Assembly (NCBI GenBank): GCA_020847045.1
Contig: JADLCT010000020.1
Coordinates: 18,655-82,654, forward strand
DNA length: 64,000 nucleotides
Direction of reading: 5' to 3'
Origin: Bryobacterales bacterium
GTDB lineage: Bacteria > Acidobacteriota > Terriglobia > Bryobacterales > Bryobacteraceae
The notes beneath the pieces are model-generated. The model had not been told where the DNA came from. It saw nothing but the letters and a program-made list of their open reading frames with translations, and did no database searches. The position numbers and the translations under genes were made by a program. Shown in pieces: positions 44,424 to 53,694 of this stretch (the first letter of the stretch is position 1; each line of letters begins with the position of its first letter).

Positions 44424-46034
44424 TCAGGCCTTCCGGACCACGTCCCAATCCACAACGCCCACCTTCGCCGACCAGGCCTCCCACTTCGCCGACAACTCGG
44501 CCACCTTCGCCGGCTGGCTCGCCGCCAGGTCGTTCATCTCGGTACGGCCGGCGTCGATGTCGTAGAGTTCCCAGTTGCCGGGATAGCGGGAGACGAGTTT
44601 CCAGCGCCCTTGGCGGACAGCCCGGTTGCCCTCGTGTTCCCAGAAGATCTCGCCGTGCCCGCCGCGCCGCCGCCCCTCCAACACCGGCCGTAGCGATTTG
44701 CCCTCCAGCGGCGTAATCGTCCTGCCCTGGAACGCCGCGGGATACGCCGCGCCGCCCACATCGGCCGCCGTGGCCATCAGATCGATCAGGTGCCCGGGTT
44801 GATGCGTAAGGCGCCCCTTGCCGCGCACAACGCCCGGCCAGTGCGCGATGAGCGGCGATGAGATGCCGCCTTCGTGCACCCAATGTTTGTACCGGCGGAA
44901 AGGAGTGTTCGAGGCGTTGGCCCAGCCAATCCCGTAGCTTTGATAGTCATCGTCGTGTCCTGGCGGGATGGACGGGTTGTTGCCCACGCGGACCGTCCGG
45001 CCATCGCGCGTCCGTTTGGGAATATGCAGTCCCGTGGCCTTCTCCGTCAACACCTCGGCGCAGCCGCCATTGTCGGCGAGCATCAGGATGAGCGTATTCT
45101 CGAACTGCCCCGTCTTCTTGAGCGCCTCCACGATGCGGCCCACGTTCTGGTCCATGCGGTCAATCATGGCGGCGTATACGGCCATGCGGCGCATCTCCCA
45201 TTCCTTGTGGGGAGCATCCTTCCAGGCCGGCACATCCGGGTCGCGTGGCGTGAGCGGCCAGCGCCGGTCCACGAGCCCCAGCCGGATCATCTTCTTGTGA
45301 CGCTCCTCGCGCAAGGCGTCCCAACCGCCCTTGTATCGCGTTTTGTAGCGCTCCACATCGGCTTCGAGAGCGTGCAGCGGCCAGTGGGGCGAAGTGAACG
45401 CGGTGTAGCCGAAGAAGGGCTTGCCGGCGGCGGCGGCCTCCTCAATGTAGCGCGCGGCGTTCGCGCCAATCGCATCGGTGTAGTAGAAGTCCTTGCCCTC
45501 GGGTTGGATGGAGTTGTTGTCGCGAGTCAACGACACGGGATCGTAGAAACTGCCCGCGCCGTGAATCGTGCCGAAAAACTTGTCGAAACCCCGCTGCCGG
45601 GGCCAGTTGTGTTTGGACTGGTTCACGGGCGTGACGTGCCACTTCCCCGACATCCAGGTGTGATAGCCGGCCGCGCCCATCACTTCGGCAATGGTGACGG
45701 CGTTTGGGCTCAAGTCACCGCGATAGGCGGGGTATTTGCGGTCGTCCATCATGTGGCCAATGCCCGCCTGGTGCGGGTAGAGCCCGGTGAGCAGCGACGC
45801 GCGCGTGGGGCAGCACCGGGCCGTATTGTAAAACTGCGTGAACCGCAGGCCATTGGAGGCCAGCGCGTCGAGATGCGGCGTGCGGATCTCGCTGCCGTAA
45901 CAGCCCAGGTCACTGAAGCCCATGTCGTCGGCCATCATCAGCAGCACGTTGGGCCGCCGGGCCGGTTGCGCCTGCGCATTCGCGGGAAGAGCCGCCGCCG
46001 TCAGTGTGCCGAGGAAGGAGCGCCGCTGCATCAT
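44424..46034 (-). CDS. Secreted arylsulfatase-family sulfatase
   Basis: 536 residues starting MMQRRSFLGTLTAAALPANA, a Tat-type signal. The formylglycine motif CCPTRASLLTGLYPHQAG (CxPTR) is present, as are the metal ligands MADDMGFSDLGCYG and LADNGG, and the H in KWHVTP. It removes sulfate from sugars or esters in the periplasm after FGE activation. The start at 46034 is set by TACAAT 8 nt upstream. The large track ORF begins 81 bp too early. It is divergent from a Gfo/Idh gene. Confidence 0.92.
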   Translation of the reverse strand: MMQRRSFLGTLTAAALPANAQAQPARRPNVLLMMADDMGFSDLGCYGSEIRTPHLDALASNGLRFTQFYNTARCCPTRASLLTGLYPHQAGIGHMMDDRKYPAYRGDLSPNAVTIAEVMGAAGYHTWMSGKWHVTPVNQSKHNWPRQRGFDKFFGTIHGAGSFYDPVSLTRDNNSIQPEGKDFYYTDAIGANAARYIEEAAAAGKPFFGYTAFTSPHWPLHALEADVERYKTRYKGGWDALREERHKKMIRLGLVDRRWPLTPRDPDVPAWKDAPHKEWEMRRMAVYAAMIDRMDQNVGRIVEALKKTGQFENTLILMLADNGGCAEVLTEKATGLHIPKRTRDGRTVRVGNNPSIPPGHDDDYQSYGIGWANASNTPFRRYKHWVHEGGISSPLIAHWPGVVRGKGRLTHQPGHLIDLMATAADVGGAAYPAAFQGRTITPLEGKSLRPVLEGRRRGGHGEIFWEHEGNRAVRQGRWKLVSRYPGNWELYDIDAGRTEMNDLAASQPAKVAELSAKWEAWSAKVGVVDWDVVRKA

Positions 46035-46042
46035 CGCTTCAG

Positions 46043-46048
46043 ATTGTA
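46043..46048 (-). promoter_or_regulatory. -10-like hexamer TACAAT for the sulfatase gene
   Basis: TACAAT on the minus strand, 8 nt before ATG 46034. A TATAAT on the plus strand at ~46063 probably drives the divergent Gfo/Idh gene, so the two promoters are within 20 bp. Confidence 0.45.
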
Positions 46049-46090
46049 CAGAAGCGGGACTATAATGAGGCGCGAAGGAGTTCCTCGTCC

Positions 46091-47278
46091 ATGTCTGATT
46101 CGCTTGCTGCCGCATCCCGCCGCACTCTTCTCAAAACAGTGGCCGCCGCCCCGCTCTATATCCCTTATTCGGCGTTCGGCGCCAACGACAAAGTGAACTA
46201 TGCCTGCATCGCCACCGGCGGCCGCGGGCGCTATCTGATGAGCAAGTTCAAAGCGCTCGGGGCCGAATGCACCGCCATCTGCGACGTGTACGAGCCGAAC
46301 CTCGATAAGGCCGCCGAAATCGCTCCGGGCGCCAAACGCTACCTCGACTACGGCGAACTGTTGGCCGCGCACAAGGATCTCGACGCCGTCGTGCTCGCCG
46401 GCCCCGATCATCACCACTGGCCGATGCTGAAGGCCGCCTTGCAGGCCAAGAAGGACGCCTACGCCGAAAAGCCGCTCTCCTACACGCTCGAGCAGAGCCA
46501 GGAGATGGTTGCCGCCGTGAAAGCCTCCCGGCAAATCGTGCAGGTCGGCATGCAGCGGCGCAGCGCCCCGGCGATCCACAAGGCCAAGAAACTGGTGGAT
46601 GACGGCGTTCTCGGCCGCATCACGGTGGTGAAGCCGCAATGGCACTGGAACGTCTCGGCGCCCCTGGACAACTCGCCGCTGCCCGGCAAACTCGACTGGA
46701 AACGATTCCTGGGCACTGCCCGGCAGCGTCCCCTGGAGCCCATGCGCTTCCGCCGCTGGCGCTACTTCTTCGATTACGCCGGCGGCAACATGACCGACCA
46801 GGGAACCCACCTGATGGACGTCGTGCAGTGGTTCACCAACAACGGCGCGCCGCGTTCGGCCGTGGCCCAGGGATATGTGGCTAAAATGACCGGCTCGGAA
46901 CACCCCGATGTTTTCAGCGCCGTATTCGAATACCCGGGCCTGATTGTGAACTGGACGCTCGACTACGCGAACTCCTATCACAATGGCTGGTCGATCACCT
47001 TCCTGGGCGACAAAGGCACGATGATTCTCGACGAGGAAGGCTACCGCGTCTACGCCGAGCCGTGGAAGGCGTCGAATCCTCCCATTTTCGAGGAAAAGGC
47101 CCCGGTTCCTATGGAGGCGCACATTCAGAACTTCCTCGATTGCCTCAAGTCCCGCCAGCAGCCGAACTGCACCGTGGACATCGCCGCCGCGGCCGTCGCC
47201 GGGCCCCACCTGGCGAACCTGGCTATGTTTCAAGGTAAGAAGGTGCGCCTGGAAAATGGCATGCAGGTGAGCGGCTGA
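46091..47278 (+). CDS. Exported Gfo/Idh/MocA-family oxidoreductase
   Basis: 395 residues from MSDSLAAASRRTLLKTVAAA, a Tat-type signal; GAAGGAG precedes the ATG. The Rossmann opening (YACIATGGRGRYLMSKF), the family signature AEKPLSYTLEQSQEMVAAVK and a C-terminal beta-sheet domain (GGNMTDQGTHLMDVVQWF) are all present. These enzymes use tightly bound NAD(P) to oxidise sugars or glycosides, so periplasmic activity is possible. It is divergent from a sulfatase, which suggests joint action on sulfated glycans. That link is inferred. Confidence 0.87.
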   Translation: MSDSLAAASRRTLLKTVAAAPLYIPYSAFGANDKVNYACIATGGRGRYLMSKFKALGAECTAICDVYEPNLDKAAEIAPGAKRYLDYGELLAAHKDLDAVVLAGPDHHHWPMLKAALQAKKDAYAEKPLSYTLEQSQEMVAAVKASRQIVQVGMQRRSAPAIHKAKKLVDDGVLGRITVVKPQWHWNVSAPLDNSPLPGKLDWKRFLGTARQRPLEPMRFRRWRYFFDYAGGNMTDQGTHLMDVVQWFTNNGAPRSAVAQGYVAKMTGSEHPDVFSAVFEYPGLIVNWTLDYANSYHNGWSITFLGDKGTMILDEEGYRVYAEPWKASNPPIFEEKAPVPMEAHIQNFLDCLKSRQQPNCTVDIAAAAVAGPHLANLAMFQGKKVRLENGMQVSG

Positions 47279-47371
47279 GGCTGCCCCCCGGGCCGAAGAG
47301 CCGCGACTTTCTCTTCCGCCTTCGACTTTTTTCCGTCGGGCCGCGTCTTCTCGGGTAGCGTCTTTCCCGCG

Positions 47372-48586
47372 ATGCCCGCCAACTTTCATTTCCGCGCCAT
47401 GACCACGGACGGCAAGCTCCGCGCCGGCGTCATCGCGGGCGAAACCGAACGTTATGTCGCCTCGGAGTTGCGGCGGCAGGGCCTGACGCCCGTCTACATC
47501 GGCGCGCAGGCGCAGCGAAGCGGTTTTTCAATCGAACTGCCCGACCTCGGCAACCGGAAGCGCCGCAGCGTCCTGTTCTTCACCCAGGAGATCTCCACAC
47601 TACTGAACGCGACCGTGCCGCTGGACCGCGCGCTGTTCATCACAAGCGAGCTGACCGAGCAGAAGGATTTCCGCCCCGTCGTTCAGGACGTTCTGCGGAC
47701 GCTGAAAGGCGGCAAATCATTCGCCGACTCTCTGGCCACCCATCCGAAATTCTTCAGCGACCTGTATGTGAACATGGTGCGCGCCGGCGAGGCGTCCGGT
47801 TCGCTGGCCACCGTGTTCGAGCGTTTAAGCGAGTTCGAGCGCACGCGCGACGACCTGCGCAACTTCATCATCGGCGCGATGATCTACCCGGCGCTGCTCG
47901 GCGTGGTGGGCCTCAGCAGCATTCTCCTGCTGATGTACTATGTGGTGCCGCGGTTCGCCCAGGCGTTCGAGGCGTCCCAGTTGCAGATTCCCGCGCCGAC
48001 ACAGGCCATGCTCGACGTAAGCACGTTCGTGCAGAACTACGGCGTCTTTTTCATCGGGGCGGCGGTGTTGGGCGTGGGCGCCCTGCAGGCCTACATCCGC
48101 ACCACGCCCGGCCGCCTCTGGTTCGACAACCTGCGCCTGCGGCTTCCGCTGCTGGGCGATGCTCTGCGCAAGGCCGAAACGGCGCGCTTCGCCCGCGCCA
48201 TGTCAACGCTGATCGCCAATTCCGTGCCGCTCGTGCAGTCGCTCGGCATCGCCCGTGCGATTCTCAACAACCGTGTCATCGCCAACGCGCTCGAACAGGT
48301 GTCGCTCGGCGTGAAGCGCGGTGAGGGCATCTCGAAGCCGCTCGACAAGACGGGCGTATTTCCGCCGCTGGCCGCCCACCTGCTGGCCGTGGGCGAGGAA
48401 ACCGGCCGCCTGGACGCCATGTTCTCCCGCATGGCGGACATCTATGAAACCGATACGCGCAACGCCATCAAGCGGTTCACCAGCGTGTTCGAGCCCATCG
48501 TGATTCTCGTGATGGGACTCATCGTCGGCGCGCTCATCCTCAGCATGATGCTCGCCATCACCTCGGTGAACGAAGTGGCAATTTAG
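47372..48586 (+). CDS. gspF: Type II secretion inner-membrane protein GspF
   Basis: 404 residues. Two copies of the GspF domain, each with ...EISTLLNATVPLDRALFI / AMSTLIANSVPLVQSLGI type segments, are followed by membrane spans (GVVGLSSILLLMYYVVP; PIVILVMGLIVGALILSMML). It forms the membrane platform that couples the ATPase to the pseudopilus. It opens an operon running to gspD. The GspE ATPase is not upstream, where it is commonly found. Confidence 0.95.
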   Translation: MPANFHFRAMTTDGKLRAGVIAGETERYVASELRRQGLTPVYIGAQAQRSGFSIELPDLGNRKRRSVLFFTQEISTLLNATVPLDRALFITSELTEQKDFRPVVQDVLRTLKGGKSFADSLATHPKFFSDLYVNMVRAGEASGSLATVFERLSEFERTRDDLRNFIIGAMIYPALLGVVGLSSILLLMYYVVPRFAQAFEASQLQIPAPTQAMLDVSTFVQNYGVFFIGAAVLGVGALQAYIRTTPGRLWFDNLRLRLPLLGDALRKAETARFARAMSTLIANSVPLVQSLGIARAILNNRVIANALEQVSLGVKRGEGISKPLDKTGVFPPLAAHLLAVGEETGRLDAMFSRMADIYETDTRNAIKRFTSVFEPIVILVMGLIVGALILSMMLAITSVNEVAI

Positions 48587-48590
48587 AACA

Positions 48591-49061
48591 ATGGCAACTC
48601 CGGAGAAACCCATGATGCTCACCCCGTCCCGGCGGCGCGCCGCCCGCCGCCGTTCGCAACGAGGACTCACGCTGATCGAGATGATCGTGGTGGTTACGAT
48701 TATCGCCATGTTCGCGGCCCTGGTGCTGCCGCGTTTTCTTGGCCAGGCCGACAAGGCCCGCGTCACCGCCGCCAAGACGCAAATCAACGGTTTCATGACG
48801 GCGCTGGGCGCCTATAAGCTCGACACCGGCGTCTTCCCCAGCACCGAGATGGGGCTGGCCGCGCTGCGCACCGCGCCTCCCAACGTCCCCTCCTGGCAGG
48901 GTCCGTATCTGCCCAAGGAGGTTCCCAAGGACCCCTGGGGCCGCGACTACGCCTACCGTTATCCCGGCGAGCATGGCGACGAACCCGACCTGGTCAGCTT
49001 CGGCGCCGACGGGCAACCGGGCGGCGATGGGATCAATGCCGATATCGTCAGTTGGAAATAG
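48591..49061 (+). CDS. gspG: Major pseudopilin GspG
   Basis: 156 residues. A basic leader (RRRAARRRSQRG) is followed by the prepilin site G/LTLIEMIVVVTIIAMFAAL. The body has FMTALGAYKLDTGVFPSTEMG, PKDPWGRDYAYRYPGEHG and SFGADGQPGGDG, which are the characteristic C-terminal GspG motifs, including the calcium loop. It starts 4 bp after gspF. It is cleaved by a prepilin peptidase that is not in the window. Confidence 0.95.
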   Translation: MATPEKPMMLTPSRRRAARRRSQRGLTLIEMIVVVTIIAMFAALVLPRFLGQADKARVTAAKTQINGFMTALGAYKLDTGVFPSTEMGLAALRTAPPNVPSWQGPYLPKEVPKDPWGRDYAYRYPGEHGDEPDLVSFGADGQPGGDGINADIVSWK

Positions 49062-49074
49062 ACGGCCCGGCGCG

Positions 49075-49572
49075 GTGTCCCGCTCGCGGCAACGCGGCGT
49101 GACGCTGGTGGAGATGATCGTCGTGGTGGCGCTGGTCGCCCTGGCGGCGGCCATCAGCTTTCCCGCCGTCACCTCCGGCATCGACTCGCTGCGGATGCGC
49201 CAGGCCTGCGACACCATCGTGAGCGTGCTGAACCAGTGCCTGCAGCGCGCCGACCGCCAGCAGACCCCGGTGGAGCTCACGCTGAGCCTCCGCGACAACG
49301 CCCTGTACGTCCGCGGCGCGGGTCCGGGCGTGGAAAAACGCATTCCCATGCCGGACGGCGTGACCATCGCCGCCATACTGCCCCCTTCGCCCATCGGCGG
49401 CGAGGCCATGCGGCATGTGCTGCTGGTTCCCGGAGCCGCCGCGCCGCGGGTGGGCGTTCTGCTGGTCAACCGGAAAGGGCAGCGGCGCATCGTCAGCGTC
49501 AATCCCATAACGGGCGCGCCTGTCGTGGAGACGCCGCCGCCGGGCGCATTTCCGCTGGGAGCCCCGCGATGA
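49075..49572 (+). CDS. gspH: Minor pseudopilin GspH-like
   Basis: About 165 residues. The prepilin site is RG/VTLVEMIVVVALVALAAAI, followed by a variable beta-rich body (VELTLSLRDNALYVRGAG). I start at GTG 49075, 13 bp after gspG, giving a short leader VSRSRQRG. ATG 49036 overlaps gspG by 26 bp and is an alternative. The stop overlaps the next start (ATGA). The identity as H rests on its order in the operon. Confidence 0.82.
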   Translation: MSRSRQRGVTLVEMIVVVALVALAAAISFPAVTSGIDSLRMRQACDTIVSVLNQCLQRADRQQTPVELTLSLRDNALYVRGAGPGVEKRIPMPDGVTIAAILPPSPIGGEAMRHVLLVPGAAAPRVGVLLVNRKGQRRIVSVNPITGAPVVETPPPGAFPLGAPR

Positions 49573-49991
49573 AACGGCGCCGCCGTGGCGGCTTCACGCT
49601 GCTCGAAGTGCTGATCGCCGCCACCATCATGGCCATCGCCATCGGTACGCTTCTCGGTTCACTGCAAACCTCGCTCGCCAACGCCTCGCGCCTCGGTGAA
49701 CGCGACCGCGCCACGCTGGAAGCCAAGCGTCTGCTCGACGAGATCCTGGTCGATCAGACGATCCGTCCCGGCGCGGAGATGGGTGGCGTGGTTGCGCCCG
49801 TCGTGGGTCTGCCCGCAGGCGCCTGGCGCGCCCAGGTGAGCCGTTTTGAGACGGGTCCGGGCGGTCCCGGCAGCCGGCAACTGGAGCGTGTGGCGGTGGA
49901 GATCACCTGGCGCACGGGCAACACGCCGCGCCGCGCTTTCCTGGAAGGCTTCCGGATCGGAAAGCCGGACACACCGGGAGCAGCGCCATGA
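49569..49991 (+). CDS. gspI: Minor pseudopilin GspI-like
   Basis: 140 residues from MKRRRRGGFTLLEVLIAATI, with the Glu5 of a type IV prepilin. A short body (GERDRATLEAKRLLDEILVD ... EITWRTGNTPRRAFLEGFRI) fits GspI. Its start and stop overlap the neighbours by 4 bp each. The track ORF from 49236 begins in the wrong place and covers gspH in another frame. Confidence 0.85.
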   Translation: MKRRRRGGFTLLEVLIAATIMAIAIGTLLGSLQTSLANASRLGERDRATLEAKRLLDEILVDQTIRPGAEMGGVVAPVVGLPAGAWRAQVSRFETGPGGPGSRQLERVAVEITWRTGNTPRRAFLEGFRIGKPDTPGAAP

Positions 49992-50740
49992 AACGCCAGC
50001 GGCGCGCCCGCGCGCGAGGCGTCACGCTGCTCGAACTGGTCGTGGCCATGACGCTGCTGGGCCTGCTGTCGGTGGGCATCCTGATGGCCCTGCGCGTGGG
50101 GTTGAACGCCATGGAGCGGTCCAGCGACCGGATGAACCTGAACCGCCGCATCGCGGGCGTCTACCGCATTCTCGACAACCAGGTGGCCGGCATCATCCCG
50201 GCGCTGGTCACCTGTGGCGGACCCGGCAGCCCGAAAACGGTGTTCTTTCAGGGCGAGCCCGCGCTGATGCGCATGGTCAGCACTTATTCGCTGTCGGAGG
50301 CGGCGCGGGGCTATCCGCGCCTGCTCGAGTTCATGGTGGTGGCGGGCGAAAAGGGCGAGGGCGTGCGCCTGGTGCAGAACGAGTTGTACTATGCCGGGCC
50401 GTCCACCTTCACGCCCATCTGCCTGGGAGGAGGACCGCTGCCCGGCGGAGGCGTGAAGCTGCAGTTGACGCCGCCGCAGACCGGACCGGGAACGTTCATT
50501 CTGGCCGACAAGCTGGCCGGTTGCACGTTTTCCTATTTGCGCGAGGCGCCCGGAACGTCACGGCGCGAATGGGTGCCGTCGTGGAGCGAGCGCGGGCTTC
50601 CCCTTGCCATCCGGATTCACATGCAGCCGCTGCGCCCGGACCCCTCGCGCGCCCAGTTCCGGACCATGACTCTGCCCGTGCGCGTGAACCGCGATCCCTA
50701 CATGCCGTATGAAGACTATGAGCCGCCGCCGAAACAATAA
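49988..50740 (+). CDS. gspJ: Minor pseudopilin GspJ-like
   Basis: 250 residues. The prepilin site is RG/VTLLELVVAMTLLGLLSVGI, and the body has NRRIAGVYRILDNQVAGIIP. It overlaps gspI by 4 bp and gspK by 32 bp. In T2SS, GspI, J and K form the pseudopilus tip. Confidence 0.85.
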   Translation: MKRQRRARARGVTLLELVVAMTLLGLLSVGILMALRVGLNAMERSSDRMNLNRRIAGVYRILDNQVAGIIPALVTCGGPGSPKTVFFQGEPALMRMVSTYSLSEAARGYPRLLEFMVVAGEKGEGVRLVQNELYYAGPSTFTPICLGGGPLPGGGVKLQLTPPQTGPGTFILADKLAGCTFSYLREAPGTSRREWVPSWSERGLPLAIRIHMQPLRPDPSRAQFRTMTLPVRVNRDPYMPYEDYEPPPKQ

Positions 50741-51731
50741 CCGCGCCCGCCGCGGAAGCGCGCTTCTGGCCGTGCTCTGGCTGACCGCGGCTCTGGGCGC
50801 AATCGCCTTCGCCGTCGCGATGAACGTGCGCGGCGAGGTGGATCGCAGCTCCACCTTCAGCGAAGGGCTGCGCGCGCAGTACCTGGCCGAAGGCGCGGTG
50901 AATCGCGGGATTCTGCACATTCTCTGGGGTCCTGGACAACGCAAGGAGGATGGAACGCCGCGATTTTTCGAGCCGGGGCTCTCGGGCGCGTTCATGGAAT
51001 TTCCCGGCGGGGTGGCCGTCACCGAATATGTGAGCGACGCCTCACGCCTGAACCTGAATCTGGCGCAGCCTGCCGACTTTGAGCGCTTGCTGCTGGTTCT
51101 GGGGGCCAACCCGGCGCAGGCGCAGGCCATTGCGGCAGGGATCATCGACTGGCGAACGCCCGCCGCGCCTGGCGGGGCCGGGCTGCTGGGCCGCGTTAAT
51201 TTCGCCCTCCTTCCGTCTTTCCAGCCGCGCCACGCGTCCATAGAGGAGACCGAGGAACTGCTCTACTTGACCGGCATGACGCCCGAACTCTTTTACGGAT
51301 CCTACCGCCGTGACCCGCAGGGCCGTCTGGTACGCCTGGGCGGGTTCCGCGACTGCGTGTCGCCCAAGGGAGCGGTGGGCGCCTTCGACGTGAACACGGC
51401 CGAACCGGCGCTGCTGTTGAGCATCGGCGTGCCTCCGCAAGGCGTGGACGAGATTGTCCGCCTGCGCCGCATGCGCCCGCTCCGGATGCAGGATCTGGCG
51501 GCGCTGCGCATGATGGCTGGACCGGCGGCCCAAAAACTGCGCGCCGGTGGCTACACGCGGTACACCGTACGGGCGACGGCGCGCCTGCGTCTGCCCGGCG
51601 GCGGGTTGAGCGATGTCCGGCGGACGGCCTCGGCCACGGTGAAGTTTTTTGTCGACTACCGCTCGACGCGCCCCTACGAAATTCTACGCTTCGATACCAA
51701 TTCCTCCTCCGAGGTTGCCCAGTGGAATTGA
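50709..51731 (+). CDS. gspK: Tip pseudopilin GspK-like
   Basis: 340 residues. An N-terminal prepilin-like segment (RRGSALLAVLWLTAALGAIA) lacks the usual Glu5. It is followed by two helix-hairpin-helix-type regions typical of GspK (LNLNLAQPADFERLLLVLG; FDVNTAEPALLLSIGVPP). The absence of Glu5 is itself a GspK trait. It overlaps both neighbours (32 and 10 bp). Confidence 0.88.
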   Translation: MKTMSRRRNNNRARRGSALLAVLWLTAALGAIAFAVAMNVRGEVDRSSTFSEGLRAQYLAEGAVNRGILHILWGPGQRKEDGTPRFFEPGLSGAFMEFPGGVAVTEYVSDASRLNLNLAQPADFERLLLVLGANPAQAQAIAAGIIDWRTPAAPGGAGLLGRVNFALLPSFQPRHASIEETEELLYLTGMTPELFYGSYRRDPQGRLVRLGGFRDCVSPKGAVGAFDVNTAEPALLLSIGVPPQGVDEIVRLRRMRPLRMQDLAALRMMAGPAAQKLRAGGYTRYTVRATARLRLPGGGLSDVRRTASATVKFFVDYRSTRPYEILRFDTNSSSEVAQWN

Positions 51732-53101
51732 GCCTGCTCGGCGCCGGACTGACCGGCGGCCTCGCGCCCGGACTGGCGCTCGCCGTGGGCGCCACGGGCT
51801 GGCGCAAGGTGCTGGCCGTGGGTACGGGCATCGGCGTCGAGCTGCGGCCCGGCGGCATGCGCGCCGTGGCGGTGCGGGTACGCCCCGGCGGCGCCGAGTT
51901 CCTGGGACAGCGCGTGATCGAAGGCATTCAGGAGCGTCCGGCGGTCGAGTGGGGCGCCGAATTCAATGCCTTCGCCCGCCAGTTCGGCGCCGAACGGGTG
52001 CCGGTGGCGCTGCTGCTGCCCCGGCAGGAGGTGATTGTCCGCCACCTGACGCTGGCCGGTGTCAGCGAGCAGGATATGCCGGCGGCCGTGGCGTTCCAGA
52101 TCGAAGGCCTGCATCCGTTCCCGGAGGATGAGGCGGCATGGTGCTGGGCGCGCCTGGGAACGACGCCGCACGTGCTGGTTGCCATCGCGCGGCAGGAGAC
52201 CGTGAGCCACTATCGAACGATGTTCGCCGAGGCCGGAATTCCAGTGGCGACGGTCACCGTGTCGGCGGCGGTGCTCTACACCGCGCAGCGGCTTTTCCGC
52301 ACGCCGGAGCCGAATGGATTTCTCTCGGTGATCCCGTTCGGCGGCGGCTACGAGGTATACGGCGAAAGCCCGGCGCGCCCGGTGTATTCGACACTCTTCG
52401 ACACATCGCCCGAGGTCGCGCGGCGGGCCGCGTTGAGCGAACTGCGGCTGGACCCGGCCACGGAACCCTGCTCCTCCGAGCGCTTGGCGCCGCCGCCGGT
52501 CCGCGCCAGGGAGGAGGCCACGCCGGAATCGCTGTTCGCCTATGCGGCCGCGTTGACGTCGGCCGTTCCAGGGCTCTCTCTCGAAGCCAATCTGATTCCA
52601 GAGGCCGAGCGGCAGGCCCGCTCCAAGCTGCAGTACATTCCTACGGCGGTCCTGCTTGCCCTGCTGGCCGTGGCCGGATTCCTGCTGCTGACGCAGGACT
52701 CGCGCGACCAGGCCCGCTACCTGGCCGAACTGAACACGCAGATTACGCAATTGGAAAAGCAGGCCCGCAAGGCCGAGCAACTCGACAAGGAAACCGTGGA
52801 TGCGCGCGCGCGCGTCGCTCTGCTCGATCAGTTCCGCCGCCGCACGCTCGCCGACATGGAGGCTCTGCGCGAGGCGACCATGCTGATTTCGCCCCCGGCC
52901 TGGGCAAACCAGATGGTCCTGAGCCGGACCACGCTCACTCTGCAGGGCGAAATCGACCAGGCCGCGCCGCTGCTGCAAAAGTTCGACCAGTCCCCGTTGT
53001 TCGTCAATTCGGACCTCGCCGCCGTGCAACCGAATCAGGGCGGCGAAGCGTTCACGCTGCGCACCAGCAGGGAAGCCGCGGCGCCGGAGGCCGCGAAATG
53101 A
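51722..53101 (+). CDS. gspL: GspL/PilM-type actin-like platform protein
   Basis: 459 residues. The N-terminal half has the actin-like ATPase fold of PilM/GspL (GIGVELRPGGMRAVAVRV; LLPRQEVIVRHLTLAG; VAFQIEGLHPFPEDEAAW). One membrane span lies near residue 310 (LLALLAVAGFLLLTQD), followed by a coiled coil (LAELNTQITQLEKQARKAEQL). It combines the roles of the PilM and PilN parts of a fused GspL. It overlaps gspM by 4 bp. Confidence 0.82.
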   Translation: MELSLLGAGLTGGLAPGLALAVGATGWRKVLAVGTGIGVELRPGGMRAVAVRVRPGGAEFLGQRVIEGIQERPAVEWGAEFNAFARQFGAERVPVALLLPRQEVIVRHLTLAGVSEQDMPAAVAFQIEGLHPFPEDEAAWCWARLGTTPHVLVAIARQETVSHYRTMFAEAGIPVATVTVSAAVLYTAQRLFRTPEPNGFLSVIPFGGGYEVYGESPARPVYSTLFDTSPEVARRAALSELRLDPATEPCSSERLAPPPVRAREEATPESLFAYAAALTSAVPGLSLEANLIPEAERQARSKLQYIPTAVLLALLAVAGFLLLTQDSRDQARYLAELNTQITQLEKQARKAEQLDKETVDARARVALLDQFRRRTLADMEALREATMLISPPAWANQMVLSRTTLTLQGEIDQAAPLLQKFDQSPLFVNSDLAAVQPNQGGEAFTLRTSREAAAPEAAK

Positions 53102-53694
53102 ACATGACCGAACGGGACCGCCGCGCGCTGATGCTGCTGGCCGGCTGCGCCGTACTGTTCCTGGCCATCTATTTTTGGCCGTCGCACGACGCCTCCACCG
53201 AGGTGGTGACTCCGGACGCCACATCGATTCCGGCGGCCGAACGGCGGCTGGCGCGCCTGCGGGACCTGGCCGCCACCGTGCCCGCCCGGCAGAAGGTGCT
53301 GGATGAGGCGAGGAAGGAGTTGGCCCAGCGCGAGAACGGAATTTATAAGGGAGAAACCGCTCCGCAGACCGCCGCCGGCATCCTGCAGCACCTGCGCAAA
53401 CTGGCGCGGGCGCAATCTCCCCCCATCGAGATTCAACAGACCGAACTGGGCCCGGCCGAGCCGCTGGGCAAGGACTACGGCGAATCGATTGTCACCGTGA
53501 ACTTCACCTGCCGCATCGTGCAGTTGCTGAACCTGCTGGGCGACATCAGCGCGCAGCCCGAGCTTCTGGCCACGCGCGACTTCACCATCCGCGCACTCGA
53601 CCCGAAGCAGAAGACAATGTCCGTGCGGTTGACCGTTTCGGGTGTGGTGGGACGCCAGTTGGTGCCCAAACGTAAGGAATTTGGCTCGCTATGA
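53098..53694 (+). CDS. gspM: GspM/PilO-like inner-membrane protein
   Basis: 198 residues. A membrane span (ALMLLAGCAVLFLAIYFWP) is followed by a coiled coil (AAERRLARLRDLAATVPARQ) and a ferredoxin-like periplasmic domain (SIVTVNFTCRIVQLLNLLGD). This is the usual GspM/PilO layout. It overlaps gspL and the next gene by 4 bp each. Confidence 0.82.
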   Translation: MNMTERDRRALMLLAGCAVLFLAIYFWPSHDASTEVVTPDATSIPAAERRLARLRDLAATVPARQKVLDEARKELAQRENGIYKGETAPQTAAGILQHLRKLARAQSPPIEIQQTELGPAEPLGKDYGESIVTVNFTCRIVQLLNLLGDISAQPELLATRDFTIRALDPKQKTMSVRLTVSGVVGRQLVPKRKEFGSL